DNA of 20,153 nt from Chara braunii (Eukaryota; Streptophyta; Charophyceae; Charales; Characeae), in NCBI GenBank assembly GCA_003427395.1, contig BFEA01000053.1:370123-390275 (forward strand). Reading direction: 5' to 3'. This document shows, piece by piece, positions 1-9,037 of this stretch. Each line of letters begins with the position of its first letter. Within the stretch, counting starts at the first letter, position 1. The notes below the pieces were generated by a model, which searched no databases, had not been told where the DNA came from, and saw only the letters and a program-made list of their open reading frames with translations. Made by a program: the position numbers and the translations under genes.

Positions 1-427
1 AATTTATTTCATTTAAGCAGGAAAGCGGTGATATGGGCGTTGTGGCATAAGAGATGTACAAGTGCTATTGAGGGAGTTATAGTTGGAAAACAAGAGGTGG
101 TAGATACAATTCAACAATTTNTTCAATCTGAAATCAGATATCAATGGGAAAANACGAAAGTTAAAATGATTGAATATAAACAAAAAAAAGATATCACACA
201 AAGAATCTCGAAATTCAGTTTGGAATGGTTAGGGGATGCATCAGGGGAAAACTGGGGAAGGTGGTATGGCCAGGAGGGGAAGGGGATCAGGGGACTTTTA
301 AGCGAGATTACCAGATCACTTTTCATAATTGGTTTGATATCCAGCCAGGAGCTTCTTTGAGATCACCTGAGTTTTTCTCTGACCCTTTTCCTCCCTCTGC
401 TATGGCTCTAGTGGATCTAGGATGGTT
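1..427 (+). pseudogene. LINE (L1-type) ORF2 C-terminal fragment, copy A
   Basis: This is the far C-terminus of a LINE ORF2 polyprotein, the part beyond the reverse transcriptase (RT). It was recognised by aligning it with the second LINE copy in this window (12747-13652, minus strand). Shared blocks include W-x-K/R-R-C near the start, Q-W-x-x-T-K in the middle, then I-S-K-F-x-x-E-W-L-G, and finally R-D-Y-x-x-x-F-H-x-W followed by F-x-D-P-F-x-P. The first part reads in the frame beginning at 28. The RDYQITFHNW and DPFPP blocks read in the frame open from 225 to 452, so there is a frameshift between about 240 and 310. Two isolated N bases lie at 121 and 153. The element enters from outside the window. 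It is non-functional as it stands, and the family assignment is firm only through the second copy. Confidence 0.75.
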
Positions 428-434
428 TAGAGGG

Positions 435-476
435 GAAGAGGGAGAAGGATAGGTGGAAGAGGGAGAAGGATAGGTG
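435..476 (+). repeat. 21-bp tandem duplication in LINE copy A 3' region
   Basis: Two identical adjacent 21-bp units (435-455 and 456-476) start GAAGAGGGAGAAGG and end ATAGGTG. They lie at the end of the ORF2 remnant, so they arose in this copy or a recent parent. LINE copy B has a 21-bp duplication at a different place (13431-13472), so the two events are independent. Confidence 0.9.
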
Positions 477-624
477 GTAACATTAGAAAGGTGGGAGTTT
501 TATGGAGATACACGCTAGGTTAATCATTTCGTTCTGGCGGTCATTTTGTATGACTGAAGAGGCATCTAAAACAGCACCTTACTAGGAAATGAGAATTTTG
601 GTTTTACGATCAATCAAAATTATA

Positions 625-711
625 TGTAAGGGACGCTGGACCCGTTTTCCAGCAGGTGCTGCTCCCCACCAATAGATCGGAGCCATGATTTAAAAAAAAA
701 AAAAAAAAAAA
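625..711 (+). repeat. LINE copy A 3'-terminal module and A-tract
   Basis: Bases 625-683 match the reverse complement of 12286-12343 almost perfectly, with one indel and two or three substitutions. The shared module runs from TGTAAGGGACG through a CAGCAGGTGCTGCTCC segment to AATAGAT. In copy A it is followed, after CATGATTT, by a run of 20 A (692-711), as expected for the 3' end of a retrotransposed element. In copy B the same module is followed by a stem-loop and then its own A-tract. This supports reading 1-711 as one LINE 3' end on the + strand. Confidence 0.8.
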
Positions 712-845
712 GGTTTGGATCCCTGCCGACCGCCGACCCCAACCGCTGACCGTATTGCAGCCAACCAGTTGGGCAGAGTCCCGCCGACCAGTTGGGCCGA
801 CCGGTCGGCGGTCTGCTGACCAGTAAAAAAAAAAAAAAAAAAAAA
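712..845 (+). repeat. GCCGACC-rich block ending in a second A-tract
   Basis: The block just downstream of the LINE A-tract is GC-rich, with many copies of GCCGACC or CCGACCAGTTGGG-like words. It includes a perfect 14-bp palindrome, GCCGACCGGTCGGC (796-809). It ends in a run of 21 A (825-845) followed by GGTCCACT, and the same GGTCCACT follows the A-tract of LINE copy B on the minus strand. It may be an extended LINE 3' sequence or a separate small A-tailed element. There is no coding potential. Confidence 0.6.
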
Positions 846-927
846 GGTCCACTGATGTTTTTTCAAATCTGAGTTGGGGGCTGTACTGCGCTTGCTGAGT
901 ACAGCCCAAATCCGCTGAGGAAATCTT

Positions 928-1141
928 GGGGATCGGGGGGGATATGGGGGGGTTGGGGTTGGAGTATAGGGGGGTATAGGGGTGGTATAGGGGGTATTGG
1001 GGGGGCGCGGGGGGTAATGAGGGTGTTGGGGGCAGTTTGGGGGTGGTTTGGGGCCAGTTTGGGGGCGGTTTGGGGGGGGGGTATGGGGGTATTGGGGGAC
1101 GTTATGGGGGTGTTGGATGTGTTATTGGGGGTTCTGGACCC
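928..1141 (+). repeat. G-rich tract with G-quadruplex potential
   Basis: The + strand carries about eighteen runs of four or more G separated mostly by 1-9 base linkers such as TATA, TATT, TTT and CAGTTT. The longest run is about ten G (around 1072-1081). It is not a simple repeat, but related words such as GGGGGTATAGGGGG and GTTTGGGGG recur. The density far exceeds the usual four-run requirement for intrastrand quadruplexes. Open frames across it on either strand are compositional artefacts (Gly/Trp on one strand, Pro/Thr on the other). Confidence 0.9.
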
Positions 1142-1186
1142 CAAAAAAAATAAAGAAAAAAAAATTGTTTTTGTTTTTTGCGGGGT

Positions 1187-1268
1187 GCCGACTACCGCCG
1201 ACCGGTAGGTGCCGACCAGCCAATCGGTCCGCGGGTCGGCAGCCGACCAGTCAAGAGCCACCGACCAT
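1187..1268 (+). repeat. Second GCCGACC-rich block
   Basis: This resembles the block at 712-822, with repeated GCCGACC and GGTCGGC words and GACCGGTAGGTGCCGACCAG. The two blocks flank the G-rich tract in direct orientation. They may be the remains of one repeat family or of two ends of an inserted element. No protein is supported here. Confidence 0.6.
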
Positions 1269-1312
1269 CAGGGGGTGCAACAATGGGGTCCGGACATTTT
1301 GAACCCCCTGGC

Positions 1313-1440
1313 ACCGGTCCGGACTGTCCGGGTCCGGTGATGTCCGGGTGTCCGGTGATGTCCGGATCACCGGACAGTCCGGACCGGTCCAGACACTGGT
1401 CCGGAAGACAATCCGAAAGTGTCTGGTGTCCGGGTCCGCG
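1313..1440. repeat. Nested inverted repeats rich in TCCGG
   Basis: A perfect 19-bp inverted repeat has arms at 1313-1331 (ACCGGTCCGGACTGTCCGG) and 1370-1388. Inside it lies a smaller hairpin with TCCGGTGA (1351-1358) facing TCACCGGA (1367-1374). Immediately downstream a third has CCAGACACT (1389-1397) facing AGTGTCTGG (1418-1426). The spacer repeats GTCCGGTGATGTCCGG. It could be a foldback or MITE-like element or a cruciform-prone array. No coding sequence is supported. Confidence 0.85.
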
Positions 1441-1496
1441 GTTACCATGGTAATACATTAAACAACCGAATGCCCACTCCGGGCATAGCCATGACG

Positions 1497-1830
1497 CGCA
1501 CCTGCTCCTCCTCCTCCTCTCCTCCATTCCTCCCCTACCTCCTCCTCCTCCTCCGCCTTGTTTCTTCCACCTCATCTCCGTTCTTCTTCCCCCTCCCCCT
1601 CCTCCTCCGCTGCGTTCTCCTCCTGCCCCTTGTTCTCCGCCACGACCTTCCCCTCCTCTTGATTGTGCCGGCACCTCCTCCTCCTTGCTGTTTTCTGCCA
1701 CCCCCCCCGCCCCCCTTCCTCCTCCGCTGTGTTCTCTTCCTGCCCCCTGTCCTCCACCACGACCTTCTCCTCCTCCCGCTTGTGCCTTGTCTTCCTCCTC
1801 CTCACCCTCCCCCTCTGGCATCCTGCGGCC
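1497..1830 (+). repeat. Polypyrimidine tract, degenerate (TCC)n
   Basis: The + strand is dominated by C and T, with many CTCCTCCTC runs grading into CCCCCTCC and TTCTTCC. It is an expanded and decayed TCC microsatellite. Long open frames on both strands (Pro/Leu/Ser-rich on +, Gly/Glu/Arg-rich on -) come from the triplet repeat and are not genes. Long homopurine-homopyrimidine tracts can adopt triplex structures. Confidence 0.9.
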
Positions 1831-1989
1831 AAGCCACAAAAAAAGAAAACAAGCCTTACTAAAAAAAAGCAACGCGTGACTTCTGATCTCTGACCATGGA
1901 CGTCTCTCTAGTCAACATTCCACATGTATGTGGGCCGACTCGTGGCCAAGCCACACACAAAAAAAACTGGCCAAAGCTAGGCCAGCTCG

Positions 1990-2345
1990 GCCCTTGGCAT
2001 GGCCAAGCAGTAATATGTGCGCTGGGTGGTATCATGTGGCGTGGGTGATACTATGTGCACTGGTTGGTACCATGTGGGGTGGGTCATACCATGCGGAGTG
2101 GATGCTACTGACACACACGGCCGTAAAACACGCACACAGACACACACTGGCAGAGAAGGAAAAAAAGTTCAAAAAAACGCACTTAGGCACAACTTCTGCC
2201 TTGGCACGCGTACGGTACCATGTGGTTTGGGATGTATTATATGGCCTGCCTGATGCCATGTGGGTTGGATGGTACCATCAGATCCGGCAGCACTACGTTG
2301 GTCGGGCCATACTATGTGGACTGGATGGTACTGACACACACCCTC
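1990..2345 (+). repeat. Degenerate minisatellite around GGTACCATGTGG
   Basis: There are two clusters (about 2011-2120 and 2210-2341) of imperfect units of roughly 19-25 bp based on TGGATGGTACCATGTGGG, with variants such as GGTATCATGTGG, GATACTATGTGC and CATACCATGCGG. Both clusters end in a TGGATG(G/C)TACTGACACACAC word, which suggests that the whole cluster was duplicated and then diverged. Between them is a stretch with CACACA and A-runs. Open frames here are by-products of the repeat. Confidence 0.75.
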
Positions 2346-3250
2346 CATGAAAATTAAGGAACACAGACATGTTTCGAATAATATTCAAATGGAAAACGAG
2401 ATGACTCATACACATAACCGAGCACCAGAGGAGAAAGACAAGAAGAAGAGGACACAAACATGGAAGAGGTAGGCGAGCCAAGACCAAGTACTGAAAACCC
2501 GAACGTGACTTGCTGTTAATGCAAGGAAAATGAGCAACAGCGAGATGACAATTCCAGATTACACCATCACATTGAAGCACACCGTGTCCAGAGAGCACCA
2601 TTGCACCAATAATACACCAATGGAGGTTCATAGTACTGAAAACCAATGTCAAGGAGAGCTTTCTCTCTCCGCCAACAACACAAGAGTCCAGTCCCTTCAC
2701 ACTCCTACTTGGCGCTCAGCGCCCAGCCTACTCCTACACAGCTACGATCAGCCTACAAATTGACAATGCAACTGTTGACATCAGCGGCAACCCGAAGTAC
2801 TTGAAGATGTCTTCCAAATGCAGACCATCGCCAATATAAGGTATGTGCCCTCACATCATCATCATCATCATCCTTCACCCTTCCCTGACTTTACACCCAC
2901 GTCTTCCTCCCTTACACCCGAAAACCACTCATGCGCCTCACTGTAGTCCAAGCCCACCAGCTATGTTGGGTGTCTGCTTCGCAGCCTGGCTGGGTTGGGC
3001 CTGGGCCCAGAAGCTTCCGGTAGGCCCCAGGATGCTGCGTGCTATTTTGCAGCTACCGGGCCGCTTTCGGTTGGGCCTCCTGTCAGTGTATGAGGCTGCG
3101 TTTCTCGCCCAGGGCCTGCATTCTTCGGAAAGGCCCAGAAGGCCGTGGAAATGTCTTGGTTGCTCGGCCTGTGTTTCTCTCAACCAACTGGCGCGTCGCA
3201 ACTGCCTGTACCCCAAATATGAAATTGACAGTCAAAGGCCTCTTGTGATA
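2346..3250. other. No recognisable gene
   Basis: No frame gives a protein I recognise. A short (ATC)n microsatellite lies at about 2854-2871. The part from about 2950 upward may belong to an LTR read on the minus strand (see the polypurine tract entry). The 137-codon open frame starting at 2843 begins in the ATC repeat (Ile-rich) and shows no domain that I can name. Confidence 0.6.
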
Positions 3251-3349
3251 TGTTAGGCCCGCCTTCACTTAGGGCGGGCACCACTGCAACCGGGGCCCCT
3301 TAGGCCTGCCGAGGACCCAGATCCTCACATTCCCTCCTCCCTTCTTCGT
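3251..3349 (-). mobile_element. Putative gypsy polypurine tract and 3' LTR start
   Basis: On the minus strand, downstream of the gypsy-A stop codon, there is a purine run GAAGAAGGGAGGAGGGA (3347-3331). It is followed almost immediately by TGTGAGGATCTGGG, starting at 3329. A purine tract followed by TG is the expected junction between internal region and 3' LTR in LTR retrotransposons. The LTR would extend toward lower coordinates, but I could not find a matching 5' LTR or a clear CA end, so its length is unknown. A GCCCGCCttcacttagGGCGGGC hairpin lies just inside it. Confidence 0.5.
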
Positions 3350-3368
3350 TAATCCTCTGAGAAGTCTG

Positions 3369-3989
3369 TTACTCTGCAGGCATCTTCCCTTTTAGTTCTC
3401 TTTCGTAGCCTGCAATCACTTGAGGTGCTGTTCTCATGAGTTCCTCTCGTGTGAACCAGCGATCTTCTTTAGGATCCAAATGATGTCTGAATCTCACACG
3501 ATACTGCATTCTTGGTTTAGGAGGGCGGCCTCTGCCTGATGGTCGAGGTACTGGCATCACTTGATGCTCCACGATCTGGTCAATGTCCACTTCGCCATCC
3601 ATGGTTGGGGGCAGCATTGATCTCCTTGACGGAAACTGATCCTTGGCAGCGAAAGGTGCCAGCTTGGATGCATGGAAAACAGGGTAAGTGCGCAAGTGTG
3701 GAGGGATGCGAATCACGTATGAAGGCCCATCCGGTTGATCCCCTACAATGTCTAAGATCTCCCAGGGCCCAAAGTACTGTGGCATTAGTTTACGTGAAAT
3801 GCCTAACTCCTGTCCTAGTTGAGACGACTTAACCCAGACTCTATCACCTACCTGAAAGTTAGAGGGCCATCTGTGCTTATTCTCATATGCGATCATTGCA
3901 TCGTGAGATTTCCTAATGTGTTCAACGGCTTGCTGGATTGAGAGTCTGTGCTTATTCTCAGCTGCGATTGAGAGTCCGGTGGGCTTATT
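3369..3989 (-). pseudogene. Ty3/gypsy pol 3' end: integrase C-terminus and chromodomain-like tail (gypsy-A)
   Basis: The reading frame closes at 3369 and stays open upstream to about 3989. In order it contains a helical lead-in (LSIQQAVEHIRKSHDAM), the integrase C-terminal SH3-like domain with VGDRVWVKSSQL, LMPQYFGPWEILDIVG and a closing PPHLRTYPVFHASKL, then an RG-rich linker. It ends in a chromodomain-like segment with YRVRF, EDRWFTREEL and APQVIAGYE. Integrase C-termini bind DNA nonspecifically, and chromodomains in chromoviruses steer integration toward marked chromatin. The fragment lacks the RT, RNase H and integrase core. At its 5' edge a word of about 28 bp (ENKHR-encoding, 3870-3897 against 3946-3973) is partly duplicated. 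It is a dead, 5'-truncated element related to gypsy-C at 17000-17498. Confidence 0.85.
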
Positions 3990-5180
3990 GGATTAGCCTC
4001 CAAGAAAATGTCAACTCGTAATCACAGGCTAAACCACTTCAAGCGCTGCTGAGTAGTAATAACCTGATCAGAGTATTTCGACTTCGACGTTGCTTTCCAT
4101 TTTTATTCTCACCAATCGTCACTCTACACATCGATCCTCCAGCGAGTAGGGGCTTCTTGGATGAACTCTAAATTGGTTCGTGTCCTGACCGCATCCGTGC
4201 GGCCGTCGTCGCCCTCCCCCTTTTCCTCTGAGCGGAGTCAAACGGTGAGTCTGTGTTCACGTTACGGAGAGTTGTGGACCATCAAGCGTTGTTCAAAAGT
4301 TGAGAATGAGGGGAATTGGCCGCTGACTAGTGAGTTTGAAAGTCGGAGTTGGACCAAGAGATCTAACACATAATAGGCTACAGACGTAAGTTCGAACCCT
4401 ACGCGCTCAGAGCGATCCACCATTCTGGATGAGAGTGCTAGTGACGAAGCAGGAGGAACAAGATTGAGTAACAACTAAGTATACTGGTTACCATGGTCTG
4501 AGGGAGCCGCCAATTAGCATTCATGGCTAAGTACCTTGCTAGAGCCCTAGTAAACCCTCTATTACCACTCTCGTGTAATCTCAAGTGGGTTGCCAATGGG
4601 GTGAGTGGAATACTAGGAAGAAAATGACAGGCTATTGTTGGTAATATCGGAAAACATGAAATGGCGTTGGACCACACGAAATCGGCTTTGCCCTCGTTCG
4701 GATCTTCTACACTATATGTTTCATCAAGTGTTCTTCCTTTCCTGTCGGCGGCTCCGACTTGGGAACTTGTTCTCTCATCCCTTTGCCAGAGAAGCTTCAG
4801 TACAACCTCCCTCTCGATTGTTTGAGCTGAGTTGGGTGTGTACCGTGGCAACCTCTTTTCTTTGGTGGCTTCTTTCTTTGTACATTGATTGATGAGCAAG
4901 AGAAAGATAATTCTAAGGAAAATTGCTTACCTTCTGGTCAAGTACATACTAGATGGGGATTAGTGAGGAAAAGATCTAAAAATGCGTGGTTCTAACTGAG
5001 CTATTCGGACATCAATTGATGAACAAACAATCGAAGACATACTTGAGTCTGACAGTGTCTGGTGTAGGGTATAGCTTGACTGTGAAAACCACGGAGAATG
5101 TGAAACTCCTTTTCTCCACGAGAATCAGTTTCTCGTCTTGCCATTTGGCTCTCCCCGATGACGAGATAGACGAACTTAGA
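3990..5180. other. No recognisable gene
   Basis: Only short open frames occur, the longest a 153-codon minus-strand frame at 4438-4899 without recognisable motifs. A GTTCGAACCCT word at 4391-4401 resembles a tRNA T-loop/B box, but no convincing tRNA fold surrounds it. Confidence 0.6.
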
Positions 5181-5230
5181 GTTATATGTATATATATCGT
5201 CATATATATATATATGTACACACACATATA
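5181..5230. repeat. (TA)n-rich microsatellite
   Basis: TATATATATA and CATATATATATATATG stretches run into ACACACACATATA. It is an imperfect dinucleotide repeat in otherwise unremarkable sequence. Confidence 0.9.
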
Positions 5231-5454
5231 GTCCTCAAATCTGTCACTAAAGATATATCTCTCAGCAGTGCCAGTAAAAGAAGCCCTTTTCTGAAGACTG
5301 TTGTCTCAAGTAGGCCCAAGGATGTTAGAGGAGATTCGGGATATACTCTTGGAAAACGGAGTTGTGGGTGAGTCGGTTGATCAGTGAGCAGGACCCTAAG
5401 CGGTGTCTGAATAAGCCTTGTTATGGCGATCTAGTGTGAGCTACACTTCACAAA

Positions 5455-5486
5455 GTATATGCATATATATACATATACATATATAA
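5455..5486. repeat. Second TA-rich imperfect microsatellite
   Basis: GTATATGCATATATATACATATACATATATAA is a compound TA/CATA repeat about 230 bp from the previous one. Confidence 0.85.
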
Positions 5487-7620
5487 GTGAAGTGGCTTTT
5501 GGTCACGTTTCGTGCAACATACAAACGAGAGAGCATCTATAGCCAAAGTGTTTATGCTGAGTCCATGCGTCAAGCCTAGGGCCATATAATTCGGTATGAA
5601 CACTCTACACCGAGAACTCCTTCGTTCAGCAGTGAATGCTTAAGCTTGGAACTGTCGTACTGAACGTGGAGCACTTTGATCATGTTCACGGGACTTCACT
5701 GTTCAGCACGCGAACAATGGAGTAATCTATCTGTGCCCTGAACAGCACATTCCGAGGGGCAGCAACTTGTAGTACCCCCAAGTCTTACATGGGCAGTAGT
5801 GCCCCTCCGAACCAAAAGGGTACCTGTACTGTGTAGATGTAAGGGTATACTACATCACAACTCTTACATAATTCTGAGTGAAATCATCCCCGATTACCCA
5901 ACTGGTGTGCATGCCGTGCGGATCACAAACAAGGTCTGGACTGAATACTCACGACTTACTGAGTAGGCATTGCAGTGTATAGTTGAATCTTGCCCTACTT
6001 TCTTATCAGAAAAATACAATTAGCCCTGCACTCGAAGTTATCAAATTGATTAAAGGACTGAGTGTTGTGTCCTGAGTTTCCCTTCCGTTGAGCATAGGCG
6101 CAATTCAGTACGCTGATCCTACAACACATATAAACACCGTTCCCTGTACTCAACATCATCCCGTCACGTACTGGCGTGTCTCGTTCGAAGACAATATAGC
6201 GCCGAGAACGGATGTGCTTTGCAGAAAATGATCTTTCTTTGCCCTGGAGCTCTGCGCCCATGGAGTAAGCTATATTCAAAACGGTAGTACTTGGAGGTTC
6301 CATATTAAGAAACAGAAACAAACTGTTAGTGTCGTTCGACGCAAGGACAAATCGCTGGATTGTAGATCTCAGGATATTCTCTGTGCAAAGATCAGATAAG
6401 GACTAAGCAAGACATGGACTCTCTACCTCTAATGGGCGTGTAAGCTGCCAATATCGAAAATAGATCTCGCCCTTATCAGATTGAAAGTGGACAGTAAGCA
6501 GCAATTGGGGGTCAGACTAACAAGTCAATCTGGTCTGGGAAAACCTGTAAACTAGGGATTAAGCACACAGCGTGAGATTTGAAGCAGACAATATTACTAA
6601 ATATTCAGAGGTCTGGAAAGAGAAATCATTTAGCGTTATCAAGGGACGAACCACAAACGGGCAGGCAATGCATTTACCTGAATCTGACCAGTTTAGTAAC
6701 TTGCCTCAACCTATCAATCGAAACAGTCAGACAAGTGGAGGGAGCACCAGAAGTCAAGGGTGAAAACTGTTGTCTAAGTAAGTAGCGTCAGTCTCTTCCA
6801 ACGCTACGGGGTATCGTAGGGAAATGGGAAGTGAGAACATGCTGAGGGTGACTTGCTCACTGCACCGGGGCAGAACCGAAGGCTGGGAAGAGAGAGTAGC
6901 CGAGGATTTTCGTCGTCAAACACATCTCATGATGGAACATGCCCTGACACTAGTGAAAGATCAGATGATGATTTTGTATACCGACTATATTCATGGAACG
7001 GACAGAAGGCTGCACAACACCCTCTCGTCAGTAGGATCTGTTGATGAAGCAAAAAAGGTTGTTGGACTGATCTGGTAGACTTGGTACATCTCACGAGCAG
7101 AAGTCAACTACGAAGTAGTGATAGAGCCATCAGAATTCCCACATACCTACCTCCCTACTCTATGGGAGGAGTTCTATTCCATGATTGACTTTCAGGTCAT
7201 GTACCTTGGATGGAAGTGTTCAGAGCTCGCAAGCTTCAGGTGGCTCTACATCCACAGACCACAACCTCATAGAGTACGGAGACATGGCATGAGGCACAAG
7301 AGACATACAACAAAATAAGAGATTGAGAGTGTGACCCAGAGGGATGAGTGAGGGCTCGAGACTAGTGTTGGCCATGCTCTCTTCCATGTGTACTTTCTGA
7401 GACTATTATGAATTCTCATTCTTCCCTCACTTAACTTTGTCATTGCTCGAGTCAGTCAGTCTTGCTTTTTGCATTGTAGTTGCTGATGATTGCATTTCTC
7501 TGATGATTCTGTCACGGTTCTCAAAATTAGTAAACTGGCAAAATTGATGCATGCATGACACACCATAATTTTATGATTATTATTTGCATGATTCTTTGTT
7601 GTTCCGAATCAAAATAAAAG
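5487..7620. other. No recognisable gene; a few unassigned short ORFs
   Basis: The longest frames are 5995-6321 (-, 108 aa), 6824-7078 (+, 84 aa) and 7118-7318 (+, 66 aa). None shows a motif I can name, and the density of stops is what non-coding or badly decayed DNA would show. A hairpin with an 8-bp stem pairs 5754-5761 (GAGGGGCA) with 5800-5807 (TGCCCCTC). An AATAAA polyadenylation-like hexamer occurs at about 7613, just before the gypsy-B fragment. Confidence 0.6.
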
Positions 7621-7754
7621 ATTCCTAAGACCGGGGACCGGCGAAGACCGCAATTGAAGGGTCTAGCTCGAAGCCGGACGCACACAACAGGAAGGTATTT
7701 GCTTTAATTAATTTATTTTATTTATTGCAACATCATACAAAACCCTGCGTGACA

Positions 7755-8095
7755 ACGTGTTGGCTTTCCGGTCGCCTAGAGAGGCCCGACTGGGAAAGTG
7801 TGCGACAACGGGTGCTCGACGAGTTCACCGACATCTTCGAGTCTCCTACCGGTGTGGTGCCGGATCGGCCGATCTCCCACAAAATTATTCTTGAGACCGG
7901 TGTCATGCCACCGAAAGGATGCATCTATCGCATGAGCGAGGAAGAGCCGCGCAACTCGATGATCTGTTGGACAAGGGCTGGATCCGCCCTAGTAGCTCAC
8001 CATACGGTGCGCCAGTTCTCTTCGTACGGAAAAAGAACAAGGATCTTCGCTTGTGCATCGACTACCGCAAGCTCAACGCACAAACTGACAAGAAT
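7755..8095 (+). pseudogene. Ty3/gypsy reverse transcriptase N-terminal fragment (gypsy-B)
   Basis: The fragment starts in the linker upstream of the RT (VLDEFTDIFESP, then PDRPISHKI, then [13 protein letters not shown]). It continues into the RT fingers: [38 protein letters not shown] and KLNAQTDKN. These are the standard first blocks of gypsy RTs, which copy element RNA into DNA. The two halves lie in different frames. A single-base deletion near 7950, in the stretch coding for the expected EEL-x-QLDDLL, explains the shift. After KN the next expected motif (YPLPRIDDLL) is missing and the sequence becomes hairpin-rich. The catalytic YxDD region is absent, so this is a dead fragment. The missing continuation appears at 16742. 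Confidence 0.88.
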
Positions 8096-8112
8096 GCGGT
8101 GTCGGGGCAAAT

Positions 8113-8396
8113 ACCCTTACAGGGTTTTTCAACGTCGGACGTTGTTCGACTCTTTCGTTGAATTGATGGACTTGATGAGACTGACATTTGCCAAAAAGTT
8201 TATTCAGACCTGACCCATGACCGAGAGATTAAAAGTTTTTCGAGCTTTAGTCCGGACGCTTGTGGCGTCTGAGTGTAACGATAATAGTTGGCAGTACTCC
8301 GCTTTTGTCGAGACCGCAGAGGCACGTGGACGTGGGAACGCTAGGGCTAGACCTATTCTACCTAAAATAATGTCGCGCGGCTGCTACGCCGCGCGA
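8113..8396. repeat. First hairpins of the palindrome-rich region
   Basis: The perfect short hairpins are ACCCT-tac-AGGGT (8113-8125), CAACGT-cgg-ACGTTG (8130-8144), GACGC-ttgtg-GCGTC (8255-8269) and TCGCGCGGC-tgctac-GCCGCGCGA (8373-8396, 9-bp stem). The first two sit exactly where the gypsy-B RT reading breaks down. No protein can be read across this stretch. Confidence 0.85.
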
Positions 8397-8554
8397 TTCA
8401 GGGCCTAAGTAGGCTAAAAAGAGGGATGCGCCAGGTATGGGGCCTCAACGCAGGAGGCATAGGAATTTTTTTTTACCGGGGCCGCAGGGGTTGACACCGA
8501 GCCAGGGGGTTGATAGGCCGATGCCGAGGTCACGCGGCCAACCGACGGGACAGG

Positions 8555-8590
8555 GCCTGCCAGCCAAGCCTATTAGGCTTCAGGCAGGCG
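8555..8590. repeat. Compound hairpin
   Basis: The inner stem is AAGCCTA-t-TAGGCTT (8566-8580), flanked by GCCTGCC (8555-8561) facing GGCAGGC (8584-8590). Downstream, CTGCAAGGCCA words are directly repeated (about 8593-8632). Confidence 0.85.
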
Positions 8591-8659
8591 GGTCTGCAAG
8601 GCCATAGTCAGGCAAGGCCTGCAAGGCCACGGCATGGGGGAGAAGTGACTGGGCAAGCT

Positions 8660-8750
8660 CTCATATCTAGCCCAGTAGATTACAACAGTCGAATCTCACC
8701 CAACAGATACCGGGATCGAACCGCACGCGCCCCACTGGGCTAGCTCCTTT
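8660..8750 (-). repeat. tRNA/SINE-like A-box and B-box motifs inside an inverted repeat
   Basis: On the minus strand the sequence reads TAGCCCAGTGGGG (a good match to the tRNA D-arm/A box), then GCGCGTGC, then GGTTCGATCCC (a near-perfect T-loop/B box). The anticodon arm is missing. On the + strand, CTAGCCCAGTAGA is followed by AGTCGAATCTC, a weaker A/B pair facing the first. The outer CTAGCCCAGT (8667-8676) and ACTGGGCTAG (8734-8743) form a perfect 10-bp inverted repeat. The best reading is a degenerate tRNA-derived (SINE-head-like) sequence in head-to-head arrangement. It is not a functional tRNA gene because the boxes are too close. Confidence 0.5.
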
Positions 8751-8779
8751 TGGGAGTGGCCGTGGGAGGAAGTCCGACG

Positions 8780-8830
8780 CGGCCGTTTTCGGCCGTGCGA
8801 TCTGTGAAATCGCACGGCTGAAAACAGCCG
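8780..8830. repeat. 22-bp stem, 7-nt loop hairpin
   Basis: The left arm (8780-8801, CGGCCGTTTTCGGCCGTGCG plus AT) pairs with the right arm (8809-8830) at 20 of 22 positions around the loop CTGTGAA. The two mismatches are transitions (right-arm T for C and A for G), as expected from cytosine deamination on either strand. The arms also contain smaller self-complementary pieces (CGGCCGTTTTCGGCCG). It is the longest hairpin of the region. Confidence 0.92.
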
Positions 8831-8936
8831 TGCAGATCAAGATTGGCAAGGCCCCTGCACTTTCAAGGATGACACGCATAAATCAAGTAAAAATAAAAAT
8901 AAAAATAATAAAAAATTAAAACTGACTAAAGGTGGA

Positions 8937-9020
8937 GCGCCACATGGCGCATTAAGAAGTGACAGGGGCTTTTAGCCCCAATACACCTAACAGTCGCCCG
9001 TGAAAACGGACGACCGTTTT
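8937..9020. repeat. Three consecutive perfect hairpins
   Basis: GCGCCA-ca-TGGCGC lies at 8937-8950, GGGGCT-ttt-AGCCCC at 8965-8979 and AAAACGG-acga-CCGTTTT at 9003-9020. Each has a perfect stem and a loop of 2-4 bases. Unrelated stems sit back to back within 84 bp. Confidence 0.9.
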
Positions 9021-9037
9021 TTCTGCACGAGGTAAGT

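Noticed and set aside
1192-1872. 226-codon open frame on the minus strand, Gly/Glu/Arg-rich
   Set aside because: It is produced by the degenerate TCC repeat and the TCCGG inverted repeats; all frames there are open for compositional reasons.
4320-4410. Possible tRNA or SINE because of GTTCGAACCCT at 4391
   Set aside because: Only the B-box word is convincing. No A box at proper spacing and no acceptor or anticodon stem could be drawn.
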